From Rhizobium herbae (GTDB lineage: Bacteria; Pseudomonadota; Alphaproteobacteria; Rhizobiales; Rhizobiaceae): a stretch of 64,000 nt of DNA. Where the stretch lies: positions 186,001 to 250,000 of the forward strand of contig NZ_JAEUAO010000001.1 in the NCBI RefSeq assembly GCF_019511375.1, read 5' to 3'. A program made the position numbers and the translations under genes. The notes below the pieces were generated by a model that was not told where the DNA came from, searched no databases, and saw nothing but the letters and a program-made list of their open reading frames with translations. Shown here piece by piece: positions 9,374 to 17,728 of this stretch (within the stretch, counting starts at the first letter, position 1; each line of letters starts with the position of its first letter).

Positions 9374-9616
9374 CAAAAAGCCTCCTGAAATAGGGCAACA
9401 GGTTGTGCCGTTGGGCCAAGCGTCCGGTAGCATAGCTGTTGTAACGGTAAAAGGCGTGAAATCCGGTAGAAAGCGCTTCTCCTCCAGCCGATTTCCTGTA
9501 TGAGGCTGAAGGTAGACGCCGGTTAGCCCGTGGTTGCATTCACATTGGCTATTCTTATATTCGGCGATCCGAACCATGGGCTGCCCGCCCGCAAAACCGC
9601 ATTCAAGGAGTGATTG

Positions 9617-9952
9617 ATGTTCATTACCGAGGCATTCGCCCAGACGGCACCCGGCGCAACGGCTGGCGGCGCTGATATCCTGATGTCTATCCTGCCGTTC
9701 CTGCTGATCTTTGTGGTAATGTATTTCCTGATCATCCGGCCGCAGCGCGCAAACATGAAGCGCCGCGAGGAACTCCTGAAGAACATTCGCCGTGGCGACC
9801 AGATCGTTACCGGCGGCGGCATCGTCGGCAAGGTGACGAAGGTCATCGACGACAGCGAACTTGAAGTCGAAATTGCTGACGGCGTCAAGATTCGTGTGGT
9901 ACGCAGTGGTGTATCCGAAGTCCGTGTAAAGGGCGAACCCGTCAAGGAGTAG
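9617..9952 (+). CDS. yajC: Preprotein translocase subunit YajC
   Basis: 111 residues starting at ATG 9617, 6 bp after an AAGGAG ribosome site (9605-9610). One membrane helix (ILMSILPFLLIFVVMYFLII) is followed by the YajC signature RPQRANMKRREELLKNIRRG and a small beta-rich domain (DQIVTGGGIVGKVTKV). YajC associates with SecDF-YidC in the inner membrane and supports Sec-dependent export. secDF starts 59 bp downstream, the standard bacterial order. Confidence 0.97.
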   Translation: MFITEAFAQTAPGATAGGADILMSILPFLLIFVVMYFLIIRPQRANMKRREELLKNIRRGDQIVTGGGIVGKVTKVIDDSELEVEIADGVKIRVVRSGVSEVRVKGEPVKE

Positions 9953-10011
9953 GCTCGCAGGGAGGCCGGATCGGACCGGTCACCTTGTAACGACACATCT
10001 TCGAGAGCTTC

Positions 10012-12573
10012 ATGCCGTATTTTTCCCGCTGGAAAACCATCATCGTCTGGCTCGTCGTGCTGCTCAGCATCGTGGTGGCTTTGCCGAACGCGGTCGCCGA
10101 GGCAACTCTGGAGCGCTTGCCAGACTGGGTTCCGAGAAAGCAGCTGATGCTCGGTCTCGATCTCCAGGGCGGATCCCAGATCACCCTGAAGGTCGAGCGC
10201 GAAGATGTGGTGAAGACCCGCCTCGAGGCGATCATCGATGCGATCGGCGCGCGGTTGCGGTCTGCCGGCATCGCCTATTCCGGCCTTTCGGGCACGGGCC
10301 AGGATATCCAGCTACGCCTTCGCAACCCGGCACAGATTGAGGCCGCGCAAACGGCCCTGAACGCTTTGACGGATCCGGCAAAGATCGGTGGCGCTGCCAA
10401 GGACGCGGTCCGCGAGGTTGCTATCGGCGCTTCTCCTGACGGGTCCATTCGCGCCAGCATTTCCGACGAGGGCATTGACCGCAGGGTTTCGGCCACGGCC
10501 GATGGTGCCATAGCCGTCCTGCATCGTCGGCTGGCGGATCTCGGCGCCCAGCAGCCGAAAATCCGCAGACAAGGTGCCGACCGCATCATCGTCCAGATTC
10601 CCGGCCGCTACGATCCGGAACAGGTCAAGTATATCCTGAGCCAGGCGGGCGCTCTTTCGTTCCGAAGCATCGATATGTCGATGGCGGTCCAGGATGCCGT
10701 CAACGGCCAGCCGCCGTTAAATTCGGAAATTCTCTACTCCGCCGACGACCCACCGATCGGTTATCTCGTCCGCAAGCAACCCATCATCTCCAACCAGGAC
10801 ATTGTCGAGGCCAAATCGGCGATCAATGCGCAGTCCGGCAATCCAGTCGTCAACCTGCGCCTTGGCCCGGAGGGTGCGGCGAGGTTTGCGAAGGCGACGG
10901 CGGACACGACCGGTACGACGATTGCGGTGGTGCTCGATGGGGCGGTGATTGCGACGCCTCTGGTGCGCAAGGCGATCACCGACGGCACCATACAGCTGTC
11001 GGCTGAAATGAGCCCGGAGGGTGCCGATGATCTGGCGCTGCTTCTGCGCGCCGGTTCTTTGCCGAGCCCGCTGACAGTCGTCGAGGAGCGCTCGATCGGC
11101 GCAGGGCGTGGGGCGGATTCGATCCATTCCATTCTGGCTGGTGGCGCGATCGGCGCCGTTCTCGTCATTCTTTTCATGCTGGGCTTCTATGGCTTCTTCG
11201 GCGCGGTGGCGAGCCTGGCCGTGACTTTCAACGTCGTCATGATCGTTGCCGTGCTTTCGGCGACAGGACTGGCTCTGACCCTTCCCGGCATCGCGGGTAT
11301 CGTGCTGACGATCGGCATGGCGGTCGATTCAAACGTGCTGATCTACGAGCGCATCCGCGAAGAGGTCCGTCACGGCAGATCGCTTCGGGAAGCCTTCGAT
11401 TTCGGTTTCTCGCGCGCATTCGCCGCCATCGTCGACGCCAATATCACCACGCTGATCGCCGCCATCATCCTGCTGTTTCTCGGAACAGGGGCGGTCCGCG
11501 GCTTTGCCGTGACGTTGGCGATCGGTATCGTGACGACGCTGTTTACCGCCTTCACTTTGACGCGCGTTATGCTCGACGTATGGCTGCACAGGCGCCGGCC
11601 GAAGCAATTGCCGGATGGGATACGTACCGGCGTGTTCGACGGCGCAGCGTTCCGGTTCATGGCGATCCGAAACTACGTCTTTTCCCTGACGGCATTGCTG
11701 TCTCTCATCAGCATGCTGCTGTTTGGCGCGATGGGTATCAATCTCGGCATCGACTTTGCTGGTGGTTCGGTGATCGAACTGAAGGCGCGCGAGGGTGCTG
11801 CGGATATCGAGGATATTCGCGCGCGGCTGGACGAACTCAATCTCGGGGAGATCACGGTCAAGCCGTTCGGCTCGCCGCAGGATGTGGTCGTGCGTGTCCA
11901 CTCCCGCGAAGGTGGAGAGAACGCCGAGCAGACGTCGGTGATGCTGATCCGGGGCGAACTGGAAGACGCCTATGAATTCCGCCGCGTCGAAGTCGTCGGC
12001 CCCTCGGTCTCCGGTGACCTGACGAAAGCCGCGACCATCGGTGTTTTCGCGTCACTTCTGGCCATCCTCATCTACATATGGGTCCGGTTCGAATGGCAGT
12101 TTGCCGCCGGCGCGATCGTCGCCACCTTGCATGACGTGCTTTTGACTATCGGTCTCTTCGTCGTCACCGGCATGGAATTCAACCTGACGAGCATTGCGGC
12201 GCTTCTGACCATCGTCGGCTATTCACTGAACGACACGGTCGTGGTCTACGACAGGGTTCGCGAAAACCTGAAGCGTTATCCGCGCATGCCGTTGCCGATT
12301 CTGATCGATACCTCGATCAACCAGACGTTGTCGCGAACGGTTCTGACCGGCGCGACCACCATGTTGGCACTGGCTGCGCTGTCGATTTTCGGTGGCGAGG
12401 CAATCCAGTCTTTTGCTTTCGTTATGCTGTTCGGTGTTGCGATCGGCACGTTCTCCTCGATCTATGTTGCCGGCCCCGTCCTCATTCTCTTCAGGTTGAG
12501 GCACGGCGCACCGGGCAGTGATGTCGAAAAGAGCGGCAGCGCCGGCATACGCCCGGTCAAGGGGGCTCGGTAG
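10012..12573 (+). CDS. secDF: Fused protein translocase subunits SecD-SecF
   Basis: 853 residues, the length expected for a SecD-SecF fusion rather than either single subunit. The SecD half (about 1-515) starts with one helix, has the periplasmic P1 region, then the block LGLDLQGGSQITLKVE (D1 motif) and GMAVDSNVLIYERIREE (D4-type motif). The SecF half starts near residue 540 with NYVFSLTALLSLISMLLFG and contains GIDFAGGSVIELKAR and IVGYSLNDTVVVYDRVREN. Twelve membrane helices are expected. SecDF uses the proton gradient to pull preproteins out of SecYEG. Fusion is common in rhizobia. Confidence 0.97.
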   Translation: MPYFSRWKTIIVWLVVLLSIVVALPNAVAEATLERLPDWVPRKQLMLGLDLQGGSQITLKVEREDVVKTRLEAIIDAIGARLRSAGIAYSGLSGTGQDIQLRLRNPAQIEAAQTALNALTDPAKIGGAAKDAVREVAIGASPDGSIRASISDEGIDRRVSATADGAIAVLHRRLADLGAQQPKIRRQGADRIIVQIPGRYDPEQVKYILSQAGALSFRSIDMSMAVQDAVNGQPPLNSEILYSADDPPIGYLVRKQPIISNQDIVEAKSAINAQSGNPVVNLRLGPEGAARFAKATADTTGTTIAVVLDGAVIATPLVRKAITDGTIQLSAEMSPEGADDLALLLRAGSLPSPLTVVEERSIGAGRGADSIHSILAGGAIGAVLVILFMLGFYGFFGAVASLAVTFNVVMIVAVLSATGLALTLPGIAGIVLTIGMAVDSNVLIYERIREEVRHGRSLREAFDFGFSRAFAAIVDANITTLIAAIILLFLGTGAVRGFAVTLAIGIVTTLFTAFTLTRVMLDVWLHRRRPKQLPDGIRTGVFDGAAFRFMAIRNYVFSLTALLSLISMLLFGAMGINLGIDFAGGSVIELKAREGAADIEDIRARLDELNLGEITVKPFGSPQDVVVRVHSREGGENAEQTSVMLIRGELEDAYEFRRVEVVGPSVSGDLTKAATIGVFASLLAILIYIWVRFEWQFAAGAIVATLHDVLLTIGLFVVTGMEFNLTSIAALLTIVGYSLNDTVVVYDRVRENLKRYPRMPLPILIDTSINQTLSRTVLTGATTMLALAALSIFGGEAIQSFAFVMLFGVAIGTFSSIYVAGPVLILFRLRHGAPGSDVEKSGSAGIRPVKGAR

Positions 12574-12575
12574 GC

Positions 12576-12962
12576 ATGCGCAGACCCGTAGAAATCCGCA
12601 GGGCACATTTCCCCGGTCGGGCGCCGATAGAGAGCTACGGCAATGGCGGCTTCCGTTTCGCCGACATGTCGCATCGCGGATCGCTGCTAATGCTGCCTTC
12701 CGGCATCTATGGCTGGGACATGGTCGAAGGCGATCCGCTGACCGTGGAAAATTTCCAGCGCGTTTTCGATGAAGCCGCCGATATCGAGGTGCTGCTCGTC
12801 GGAACGGGCAAGGACATCCGGCCGCTGCCAAAAGAGTTGAAGGCGCGATTCAAGGAGCTTTCAATCTCTTCCGACCCGATGAGCACGGGTGCTGCGGTGC
12901 GCACCTACAACATCATGCTTGCGGAATCGCGCGCCGTCGCTGCCGCCTTCATTGCCGTCTGA
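12576..12962 (+). CDS. Mth938-like domain protein (NDUFAF3 homologue)
   Basis: 128 residues of the Mth938/DUF498 family. Recognisable parts are the N-terminal IESYGNGGFRFADMSHRGS, the core LMLPSGIYGWD, and EVLLVGTGKDIRPLPKEL, which precedes a Ser/Asp-rich turn and the C-terminal TGAAVRTYNIMLAESRAVAA. The human homologue NDUFAF3 is an assembly factor for respiratory complex I. The gene starts 2 bp after the secDF stop and is followed 2 bp later by an NDUFAF6-like gene, so all three are probably cotranscribed. A role in inserting or assembling NADH dehydrogenase membrane subunits is inferred from family and context. Confidence 0.9.
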   Translation: MRRPVEIRRAHFPGRAPIESYGNGGFRFADMSHRGSLLMLPSGIYGWDMVEGDPLTVENFQRVFDEAADIEVLLVGTGKDIRPLPKELKARFKELSISSDPMSTGAAVRTYNIMLAESRAVAAAFIAV

Positions 12963-12964
12963 CG

Positions 12965-13840
12965 ATGATATCTCCCGAAAATTCGAGGTCGGCCGCCGTG
13001 GCAGTCTACGATTTCAGTCTCACGGCGTTGCGCGAGAGCGACCGCGACCGGTACCTTGCCTGCCTGCTGTCGCCGCAGGACAAGCGCGGCCCACTGTCGG
13101 CTCTCTATGCCTTTCACGCGGAGATTGCCCGCGTTCGTGACGTCGCGCGCGAGCCGTTGCCGGGAGAAATCCGCTTGCAATGGTGGCGTGACGTGCTCAG
13201 CGATACGGGCGGCGCGAGCGGCGAGGGGAACCCATTGGCGGAAGCACTGCTCGCCTGCATCCGGGCCTACAATCTGCCGGTGCCCGTGCTGCAGAACATG
13301 ATCGATGCCCGCATTTTCGATCTCTACGACGATCCGATGGAAAGCCGCTCGGCGCTTGAGGGATATGCGGGCGAGACGGCCTCGGCGCTGATCCAGCTTG
13401 CCAGCCTTATTCTCGATCCTGCTCATGCCCAGCAATCGGCGTCGGCGGCAGGCCACGCCGGTGTCGCGCAGACTATCGCCGGACTGCTGCTGCTTTTGCC
13501 GCTGCACCGGCGTCGGGGGCAGGTTTATTTCCCCGCGGAATTGTTGGCTGCCACGGGCCTGGATCGCGACGCTTTCCTCGCCGGAACGGATGAGGACGCG
13601 GTCAGTCGGGCGATACGCGCACTGTCCGGCCTCGGTCGTGACCACCTTGCCAAGGCTCGCACCGACGCGAAAGGCATTTCCCCGGCCAACCGGTTTGCCT
13701 TCATCACACTGGCGCTGGCCGAACCGGTTTTTGACCGCGCCGAGCGGGCCGGTTCGAAATTGTTCGAGCAATCGATTGTGCCATCGCAATGGCGCCGGCA
13801 ATGGTGGATGTGGAAAGCCGCCCGCAGCGGCCGGTGGTAA
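12965..13840 (+). CDS. Squalene/phytoene synthase-fold protein (NDUFAF6-like)
   Basis: 291 residues with the trans-isoprenyl synthase fold: REPLPGEIRLQWWRDVL is a conserved block of the family and YAGETASALIQLA marks the second helical bundle. The aspartate-rich catalytic motif expected near YAFHAEIARVRDVA is not intact (no DxxxD), and the second is weak. The protein is therefore unlikely to condense prenyl diphosphates. This degenerate form is typical of NDUFAF6 (C8orf38), a complex I assembly factor. The adjacent Mth938/NDUFAF3 homologue supports that role. Alternative: a true phytoene synthase, less likely because no carotenoid genes are nearby. Confidence 0.82.
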   Translation: MISPENSRSAAVAVYDFSLTALRESDRDRYLACLLSPQDKRGPLSALYAFHAEIARVRDVAREPLPGEIRLQWWRDVLSDTGGASGEGNPLAEALLACIRAYNLPVPVLQNMIDARIFDLYDDPMESRSALEGYAGETASALIQLASLILDPAHAQQSASAAGHAGVAQTIAGLLLLLPLHRRRGQVYFPAELLAATGLDRDAFLAGTDEDAVSRAIRALSGLGRDHLAKARTDAKGISPANRFAFITLALAEPVFDRAERAGSKLFEQSIVPSQWRRQWWMWKAARSGRW

Positions 13841-13966
13841 GCCGTCAACGGCATTTCATAGTCGTAAATGCTGTTTTTCGAATCCGACGGCACATTGGCG
13901 CAAGCTTCGTCTTCTAGGCTCGCGGCGTGTTATTGTCGCCACCGGCACGAAAAAGGAGCAGGCACA

Positions 13967-14407
13967 ATGGTCTGGCCGATCGTCATCCTCTGCATGCTGC
14001 TCGCAGGGACCTTCTACATGCGGATGAAGGAGCGCGCCGACAAGGACCGGCAGGAGCCGGATACCGGGTCGGCTATCCTCGATTTCGGCAGGGCATTTCC
14101 AGGTGAGGCCATCCGGGCCATTCACGCGACGGCAGATGAGAAGGCCTATTTTGTCCGTCTTCACGACGGCAAGGCCGGGTTCATGGCCTCACACGGAAAC
14201 CATTTCGTCTGCCATCTGATCGAGCCCGGCAAGGTCAACGTCAGCAACGCGCCAAGCGGCCGTGGCCTGGTGGTGCATTTCGCTGACTTTACCTCTCTCG
14301 ATGGCGTCTACGAGTTCGCCAGCCCGGCCGTGGCAGCCGAGGTTTCCCTCTGGCTGCTCGGCAGCTTCAGCCCGCAGTCGGAGATCAGGGCTGTGCCGGC
14401 AAATTAG
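13967..14407 (+). CDS. Conserved hypothetical membrane-anchored protein
   Basis: 146 residues from ATG 13967, 8 bp after an AAAGGAG ribosome site; the longer frame from 13868 has none. One N-terminal helix ([18 protein letters not shown]) is followed by a charged linker ([16 protein letters not shown]) and a compact soluble domain with [21 protein letters not shown] and repeated beta-like segments. The C-terminus is probably cytoplasmic. I do not recognise the family. The stop overlaps the convergent trmFO stop by 4 bp. Confidence 0.75.
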   Translation: MVWPIVILCMLLAGTFYMRMKERADKDRQEPDTGSAILDFGRAFPGEAIRAIHATADEKAYFVRLHDGKAGFMASHGNHFVCHLIEPGKVNVSNAPSGRGLVVHFADFTSLDGVYEFASPAVAAEVSLWLLGSFSPQSEIRAVPAN

Positions 14408-15813
14408 CGTCCAAGCCAGGCCGCGCAGTCTTCGAGTGCACGGGCTGCGACGAGCTGTTTCTTCATCACCGTCTTGTCCTTGCCCCGGAAGCGCTTGACG
14501 CCTTCGGGTTTGGTGATGGAACCGGGTTCCAGGAGCGGAAACAGGCCGAAATTGATGTTCATCGGCTGGAACGAGCGTTTGCCCGGTTCGTCATCGGAAA
14601 CGATGTGACCGCCGGTGATGTGGTTGAGCAGCGAGCCGAAGGCCGTCGTTGCTGGCGGCAGGGGCAGAGGCTCGCCTTTGCGTTCGGCGGCAGCGAAGCG
14701 CCCGGCAAGCAGGCCGATGCTGGCGCTTTCGACATAGCCTTCGCAGCCGGTGATCTGGCCTGCAAACCGCAGTCCCGGGCGCGACTTCAACGTCAGCGAT
14801 CGATCGAGCAGCACGGGCGAATTGATGTAGGTGTTGCGATGCAGGCCGCCGAGGCGAGCGAACTCGGCGTTCTCGAGGCCCGGGATCATCCGGATGACTT
14901 CGGCCTGCGCGCCGTATTTCAGCTTCGTCTGGAAGCCTACCATGTTGTAGAGCGTGCCGAGTGCGTTGTCCTGACGCAGTTGTACCACCGCATAGGGCTT
15001 TACGCTTGGATTATGAGCGTTGGTGAGGCCCATCGGCTTCATGGGGCCGTGCCGGAGCGTCTCGCGGCCGCGCTCGGCCATCACCTCGATCGGCAGGCAG
15101 CCGTCGAAATAGGGGGTGCCTTCCCATTCCTTGAAGCCGGTCTTGTCGCCGGCGATCAGCGCGTCGACGAAGGCATTGTACTGCTCTTCGTTCATCGGGC
15201 AGTTGATGTAGTCCTTGCCCGTGCCACCGGGCCCGACCTTGTCGTAGCGCGACTGGAACCAGCAGACATCCATGTTGATGCTGTCGGTGTGAATGATCGG
15301 GGCTATGGCATCGAAGAAGGCGAGCGCATCCGCGCCGGTTTCGGCCTGGATGGCGCTCGCCAGTGACGGCGCAGTCAGCGGACCGGTGGCGATGATTGCG
15401 AGGTCCCATTCCTTGGGCGGCAGGCCGGACACTTCTTCGCGCACCACGGTGATCAATGGGTGATTTTCGATCGCTTGCGTTACCGCATGCGAGAAGCCGT
15501 CGCGGTCAACCGCGAGGGCGCCGCCGGCAGGAACCTGGTTTTTGTCGGCCGCCGACATGATCAGCGAACCGGCAAGGCGCATTTCCGCATGCAGCACGCC
15601 GACGGCATTGCTGGTGGCGTCGTCCGAACGGAAGGAGTTGGAGCAGACCAGTTCGGCGAGGTTATCGGTCTTGTGAGCGTCCGTGCCGCGTACGCCGCGC
15701 ATTTCATGGAGGCGAACAGGGATGCCGGCCTCGGCGATCTGCCAGGCGGCCTCCGATCCGGCGAGACCGCCGCCGATGATATGAATCGGGGAATAGGAAG
15801 ATGTATTTGTCAT
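14404..15813 (-). CDS. trmFO: Methylenetetrahydrofolate--tRNA-(uracil-5-)-methyltransferase TrmFO
   Basis: 469 residues. The N-terminus [20 protein letters not shown] is the FAD-binding GxGxxG fold of the GidA/TrmFO family. The block [20 protein letters not shown] with [10 protein letters not shown] downstream is specific to TrmFO, and [20 protein letters not shown] lies near the C-terminus. The enzyme makes ribothymidine at position 54 of tRNA using methylene-THF and FADH2. This folate-dependent route replaces TrmA in many alphaproteobacteria. It ends against the convergent hypothetical gene at 14407. Confidence 0.97.
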   Translation of the reverse strand: MTNTSSYSPIHIIGGGLAGSEAAWQIAEAGIPVRLHEMRGVRGTDAHKTDNLAELVCSNSFRSDDATSNAVGVLHAEMRLAGSLIMSAADKNQVPAGGALAVDRDGFSHAVTQAIENHPLITVVREEVSGLPPKEWDLAIIATGPLTAPSLASAIQAETGADALAFFDAIAPIIHTDSINMDVCWFQSRYDKVGPGGTGKDYINCPMNEEQYNAFVDALIAGDKTGFKEWEGTPYFDGCLPIEVMAERGRETLRHGPMKPMGLTNAHNPSVKPYAVVQLRQDNALGTLYNMVGFQTKLKYGAQAEVIRMIPGLENAEFARLGGLHRNTYINSPVLLDRSLTLKSRPGLRFAGQITGCEGYVESASIGLLAGRFAAAERKGEPLPLPPATTAFGSLLNHITGGHIVSDDEPGKRSFQPMNINFGLFPLLEPGSITKPEGVKRFRGKDKTVMKKQLVAARALEDCAAWLGR

Positions 15814-15892
15814 GCGCCGTTATTTAGAGCAAGGCGGGCGCGAAGGGAACCTGTTCTGCATAGCGATGCGCCATGCAAGGTCCCGGAATCAG

Positions 15893-15919
15893 AAACGGCA
15901 CCCCGGGGTGCCGTTTTTA
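15893..15919 (-). terminator. Palindromic terminator after first DUF1127 gene
   Basis: A perfect 24-bp palindrome, AAACGGCACCCC followed by its reverse complement (15893-15916), with short T runs on both strands. It lies 24 bp past the stop of the DUF1127 gene and upstream of trmFO. It probably ends the DUF1127 transcript, separating it from trmFO. Confidence 0.75.
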
Positions 15920-15942
15920 GTCCCTCGACATATCCTGTCCGA

Positions 15943-16086
15943 TTAACGGAAGGAGCGCGAAGCGATGTTGCGGATGTCGAAGCGGGTGATGCCGATGTCC
16001 GACAGGGCGTGGTTGGACAGGTTGCCGAGTTCGGCAACGGTACGGCGGTAGTTGATCCAGCTTTTTGCGATACGAATCGGGTTCAT
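15943..16086 (-). CDS. DUF1127 small arginine-rich protein
   Basis: 47 residues, beginning MNPIRIAKSWINYRRTVAEL and ending DIRNIASRSFR. This is the DUF1127 (YjiS-like) domain: basic amphipathic helix, W-x-x-Y-R-x-T, L-x-x-L, then L.DIGI.R.DI. AAGGAAAAG precedes the ATG at 16086. In Agrobacterium, stand-alone 47-residue DUF1127 proteins have been linked to phosphate and carbon metabolism and to RNA binding; the exact function here is unknown. A second copy lies at 16587-16730. The longer in-frame start at 16209 lies in AT-rich upstream sequence and is unlikely. Confidence 0.85.
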   Translation of the reverse strand: MNPIRIAKSWINYRRTVAELGNLSNHALSDIGITRFDIRNIASRSFR

Positions 16087-16586
16087 GATCTTTTCCTTGA
16101 GAAGCAAATGAGCAGTGCAGTGATTTGCCTGCTTCGTTGGGATGTATGTACGCCTTTCGCGGAAAAAGATGGAGTGCAAAGAAAATGCATCTGCTATGCA
16201 TTTGTGCACTGCATTGCTGCTTCACTAGTCATTTTGCGCGCGTGCTGAAAAAGAAGCCATAGGTTAACGGCAGCCCATGGCGCGGCGGCAACCAATTTAA
16301 CTGTTTGTCCTGTTTCGTTTTTTTCTTTGGGTCTTTTGGAGAGATCACGCGTGACAAGCGTCGGCGGGGCGCGAATTGTCCGGTCCGTGTACCGCCAATC
16401 CTCCATTGCCAGGAAGATGGGCATGCAAAAATGCTGCGCTGCAGCGGCCGGCCTTGCATGCGGAGCGTGCCGGCTTCGACCATGATGGCCAGGTAAAATT
16501 CAGACGAAAAAAAACGCCCGCCGGATTGAACCGGAGGGCGTTTGGCAGCTGCGCATCAGGCCGGAAAAACCGGCCGGTTGCGAGAC
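16087..16586. other. Intergenic region between two DUF1127 genes
   Basis: No convincing gene. The upstream part (16140-16260), which should hold the promoter of the first DUF1127 gene, is AT-rich. It carries clustered TGCA palindromes: ATGCAT at 16185-16190 and again at 16196-16201, then GTGCAC at 16204-16209. These could bind a regulator. The distal part contains the terminator of the second DUF1127 gene. Confidence 0.5.
16506..16541 (-). terminator. Rho-independent terminator after second DUF1127 gene
   Basis: Read on the minus strand, a hairpin with outer stem ACGCCC/GGGCGT, inner stem CCGG/CCGG and loop TTCAAT is followed by eight T. It lies 46 bp past the DUF1127 stop at 16587. Confidence 0.9.
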
Positions 16587-16730
16587 TTACTTGACTGCCT
16601 GGCGGGCAACGTACTGGATGTCGCCGCGGCCGATGCCGAGGTCGTTCAGTTCGCGGTCGCTCATGCGGCCGAGTTCGTTGCAGGTCTGACGGTACTTGCG
16701 CCAATTGTTGAACGAGCGAGCAATGTTCAC
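16587..16730 (-). CDS. DUF1127 small arginine-rich protein, second copy
   Basis: 47 residues, read from a GTG at 16730 that translates as MNIARSFNNWRKYRQTCNEL and ends GRGDIQYVARQAVK. A GGAAAGGA ribosome site lies 8 bp upstream of the GTG; longer in-frame starts lie far upstream and would read through an unrelated segment. The length and layout match the copy at 15943-16086, but the two proteins share only about a third of their residues, so the duplication is old. It has its own terminator at 16506-16541. The gene lies immediately downstream of two anti-SD sRNAs transcribed in the same direction. Confidence 0.85.
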   Translation of the reverse strand: MNIARSFNNWRKYRQTCNELGRMSDRELNDLGIGRGDIQYVARQAVK

Positions 16731-16937
16731 GATGCTGGTCCTTTCCAAGGTTCCTGCCAGCACCATCTGCTGGCCTTTATCTGATGATTGGAATATAGGC
16801 CGCCAACCCCTGAAATTACAGAGACAATGCTGCATCGCACCCATGCGCGGCTTGCAATCCTTTTTGGGGATTCGCCACGATTTGACCAAATTCTGTGCGG
16901 CGCGTGAGCGCAAAAGAGGTCGGGAGGAGCTGACGCC

Positions 16938-17062
16938 AAAAAACAACGCCCGCCGGGGGAGGAGGTCCGGCGGGCGTTGCTTGTTCTGATCGGCAACTGG
17001 GAGGAGGAGAGTTACCGATCCCATCGGGGGCGCTGGGAGGAGGAGTGCGCTGCCCCGAAGTT
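16938..17062 (-). ncRNA. Alpha-r14-like trans-acting sRNA, copy 1 (anti-SD loops)
   Basis: On the minus strand, three consecutive hairpins each expose a C-rich loop complementary to Shine-Dalgarno sequences. Hairpin 1 (17025-17056): stem CGGGG plus GCGC, loop containing CTCCTCCTCCC. Hairpin 2 (about 16990-17020): stem ATCGGTAAC/GTTGCCGAT, the same loop. Hairpin 3 (16945-16978): stem AACGCCCGCCGG, loop ACCTCCTCCC, followed by six T, a Rho-independent terminator. Three hairpins with ultraconserved CCTCCTCCC loops and a size near 120 nt match the rhizobial alpha-r14 family (NfeR1 of Sinorhizobium meliloti), known to act post-transcriptionally. The 5' end is estimated. Confidence 0.85.
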
Positions 17063-17235
17063 GGCCTCAAGATAAGTCTGACTGTCGGAAATGGGTAGGG
17101 GCAATGGCGAATAGCACCTATGTCAGACGCGCATGCCTAGCTCGTTTTTGCGGCATACTCATGCCGAATATTTCGGCATCTGCAAACTTCGTTATTCTTC
17201 AAGGTACTGGAGTATAATGATGTTTTCGGCTTCCG

Positions 17236-17360
17236 AACGAATAACGCCCGCTGGGGGAGGAGGTCCAGCGGGCGTCATTTACGGTGACAGGCAACCGGGA
17301 GGAGGAGTGTTGCCCGTCTGATCGGAGCGGCGCTGGGAGGAGGAGTGCGCCACTCCGAAT
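17236..17360 (-). ncRNA. Alpha-r14-like trans-acting sRNA, copy 2 (anti-SD loops)
   Basis: Second copy, ~175 bp upstream of copy 1 on the same strand and built the same way. Hairpin 1 (17325-17356) has a 10-bp stem GGAGTGGCGC/GCGCCGCTCC. Hairpin 2 (17284-17319) has a stem GACGGGCAAC/GTTGCCTGTC. Hairpin 3 (17244-17276) has a stem GACGCCCGCTGG/CCAGCGGGCGTT. The loops again carry CTCCTCCTCCC or CCTCCTCCC. Stem sequences differ from copy 1 with compensatory changes while loops are unchanged, as expected for a structured RNA under selection. The terminator is weaker: the tail reads ATTCGTTCGG rather than a T run, so readthrough into copy 1 is possible. The 5' end is estimated. Confidence 0.83.
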
Positions 17361-17368
17361 TCTATGAT

Positions 17369-17387
17369 GCGGACCTTTTAGGTCCGC
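17369..17387. other. Short perfect stem-loop at gene end
   Basis: GCGGACC, loop TTTTA, GGTCCGC. It covers the stop of the small gene at 17378 and lies immediately upstream of sRNA copy 2 on the minus strand. No T run follows, so it is either an mRNA-end hairpin or an operator near the sRNA promoter. Confidence 0.4.
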
Positions 17388-17611
17388 CGACCTTTTCCGC
17401 TTCTTGGAGCGGAAGCGGCTGGTCTTGCCGCTGACGGCCCTGATTGCTTTCGCTGATCTCGTTCCGTCTTCTTGAATTCAATATAGTTCAGCAAAGCTAA
17501 TTTGTGCAGTGCAATATCATCATGGATGCTATGCGAATTCTGCAAGGCCCGCTCGATCGCCCTGCTGCCCATTCGAAGGCTCAGATTCGCACGAAAATCT
17601 TTACGGTGCAT
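17378..17611 (-). CDS. Small conserved-looking hypothetical protein
   Basis: 77 residues starting MHRKDFRANLSLRMGSRAIE at ATG 17611. The first ~50 residues look like a helical protein (ALQNSHSIHDDIALHKLALL); the tail is Ala/Pro/Ser/Arg-rich and ends SGKGRRT. No strong ribosome site is visible (GAACGA at modest distance), so the start is uncertain. It sits just upstream of the two alpha-r14-like sRNAs on the same strand, between them and the divergent DUF2157 gene. A perfect 7-bp stem-loop (17369-17387) spans its stop codon. No family recognised; it could be a non-coding open frame, but composition argues for a protein. Confidence 0.5.
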   Translation of the reverse strand: MHRKDFRANLSLRMGSRAIERALQNSHSIHDDIALHKLALLNYIEFKKTERDQRKQSGPSAARPAASAPRSGKGRRT

Positions 17612-17728
17612 TAACGATGATCGTTCGTTTCCGCCTTCCCCAGGCCTCGCGTCGCCCGAAGGCTCAACTATGATTTGCCGGTGCCTATGATATGTGTAGT
17701 GGGCGAGGCGCATGCAAGGAGGGCGGGT

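Noticed and set aside
16194..16424. 76-codon minus-strand frame upstream of the DUF1127 gene
   Set aside because: It occupies the AT-rich promoter region and has no clear ribosome site or recognisable family; too weak.
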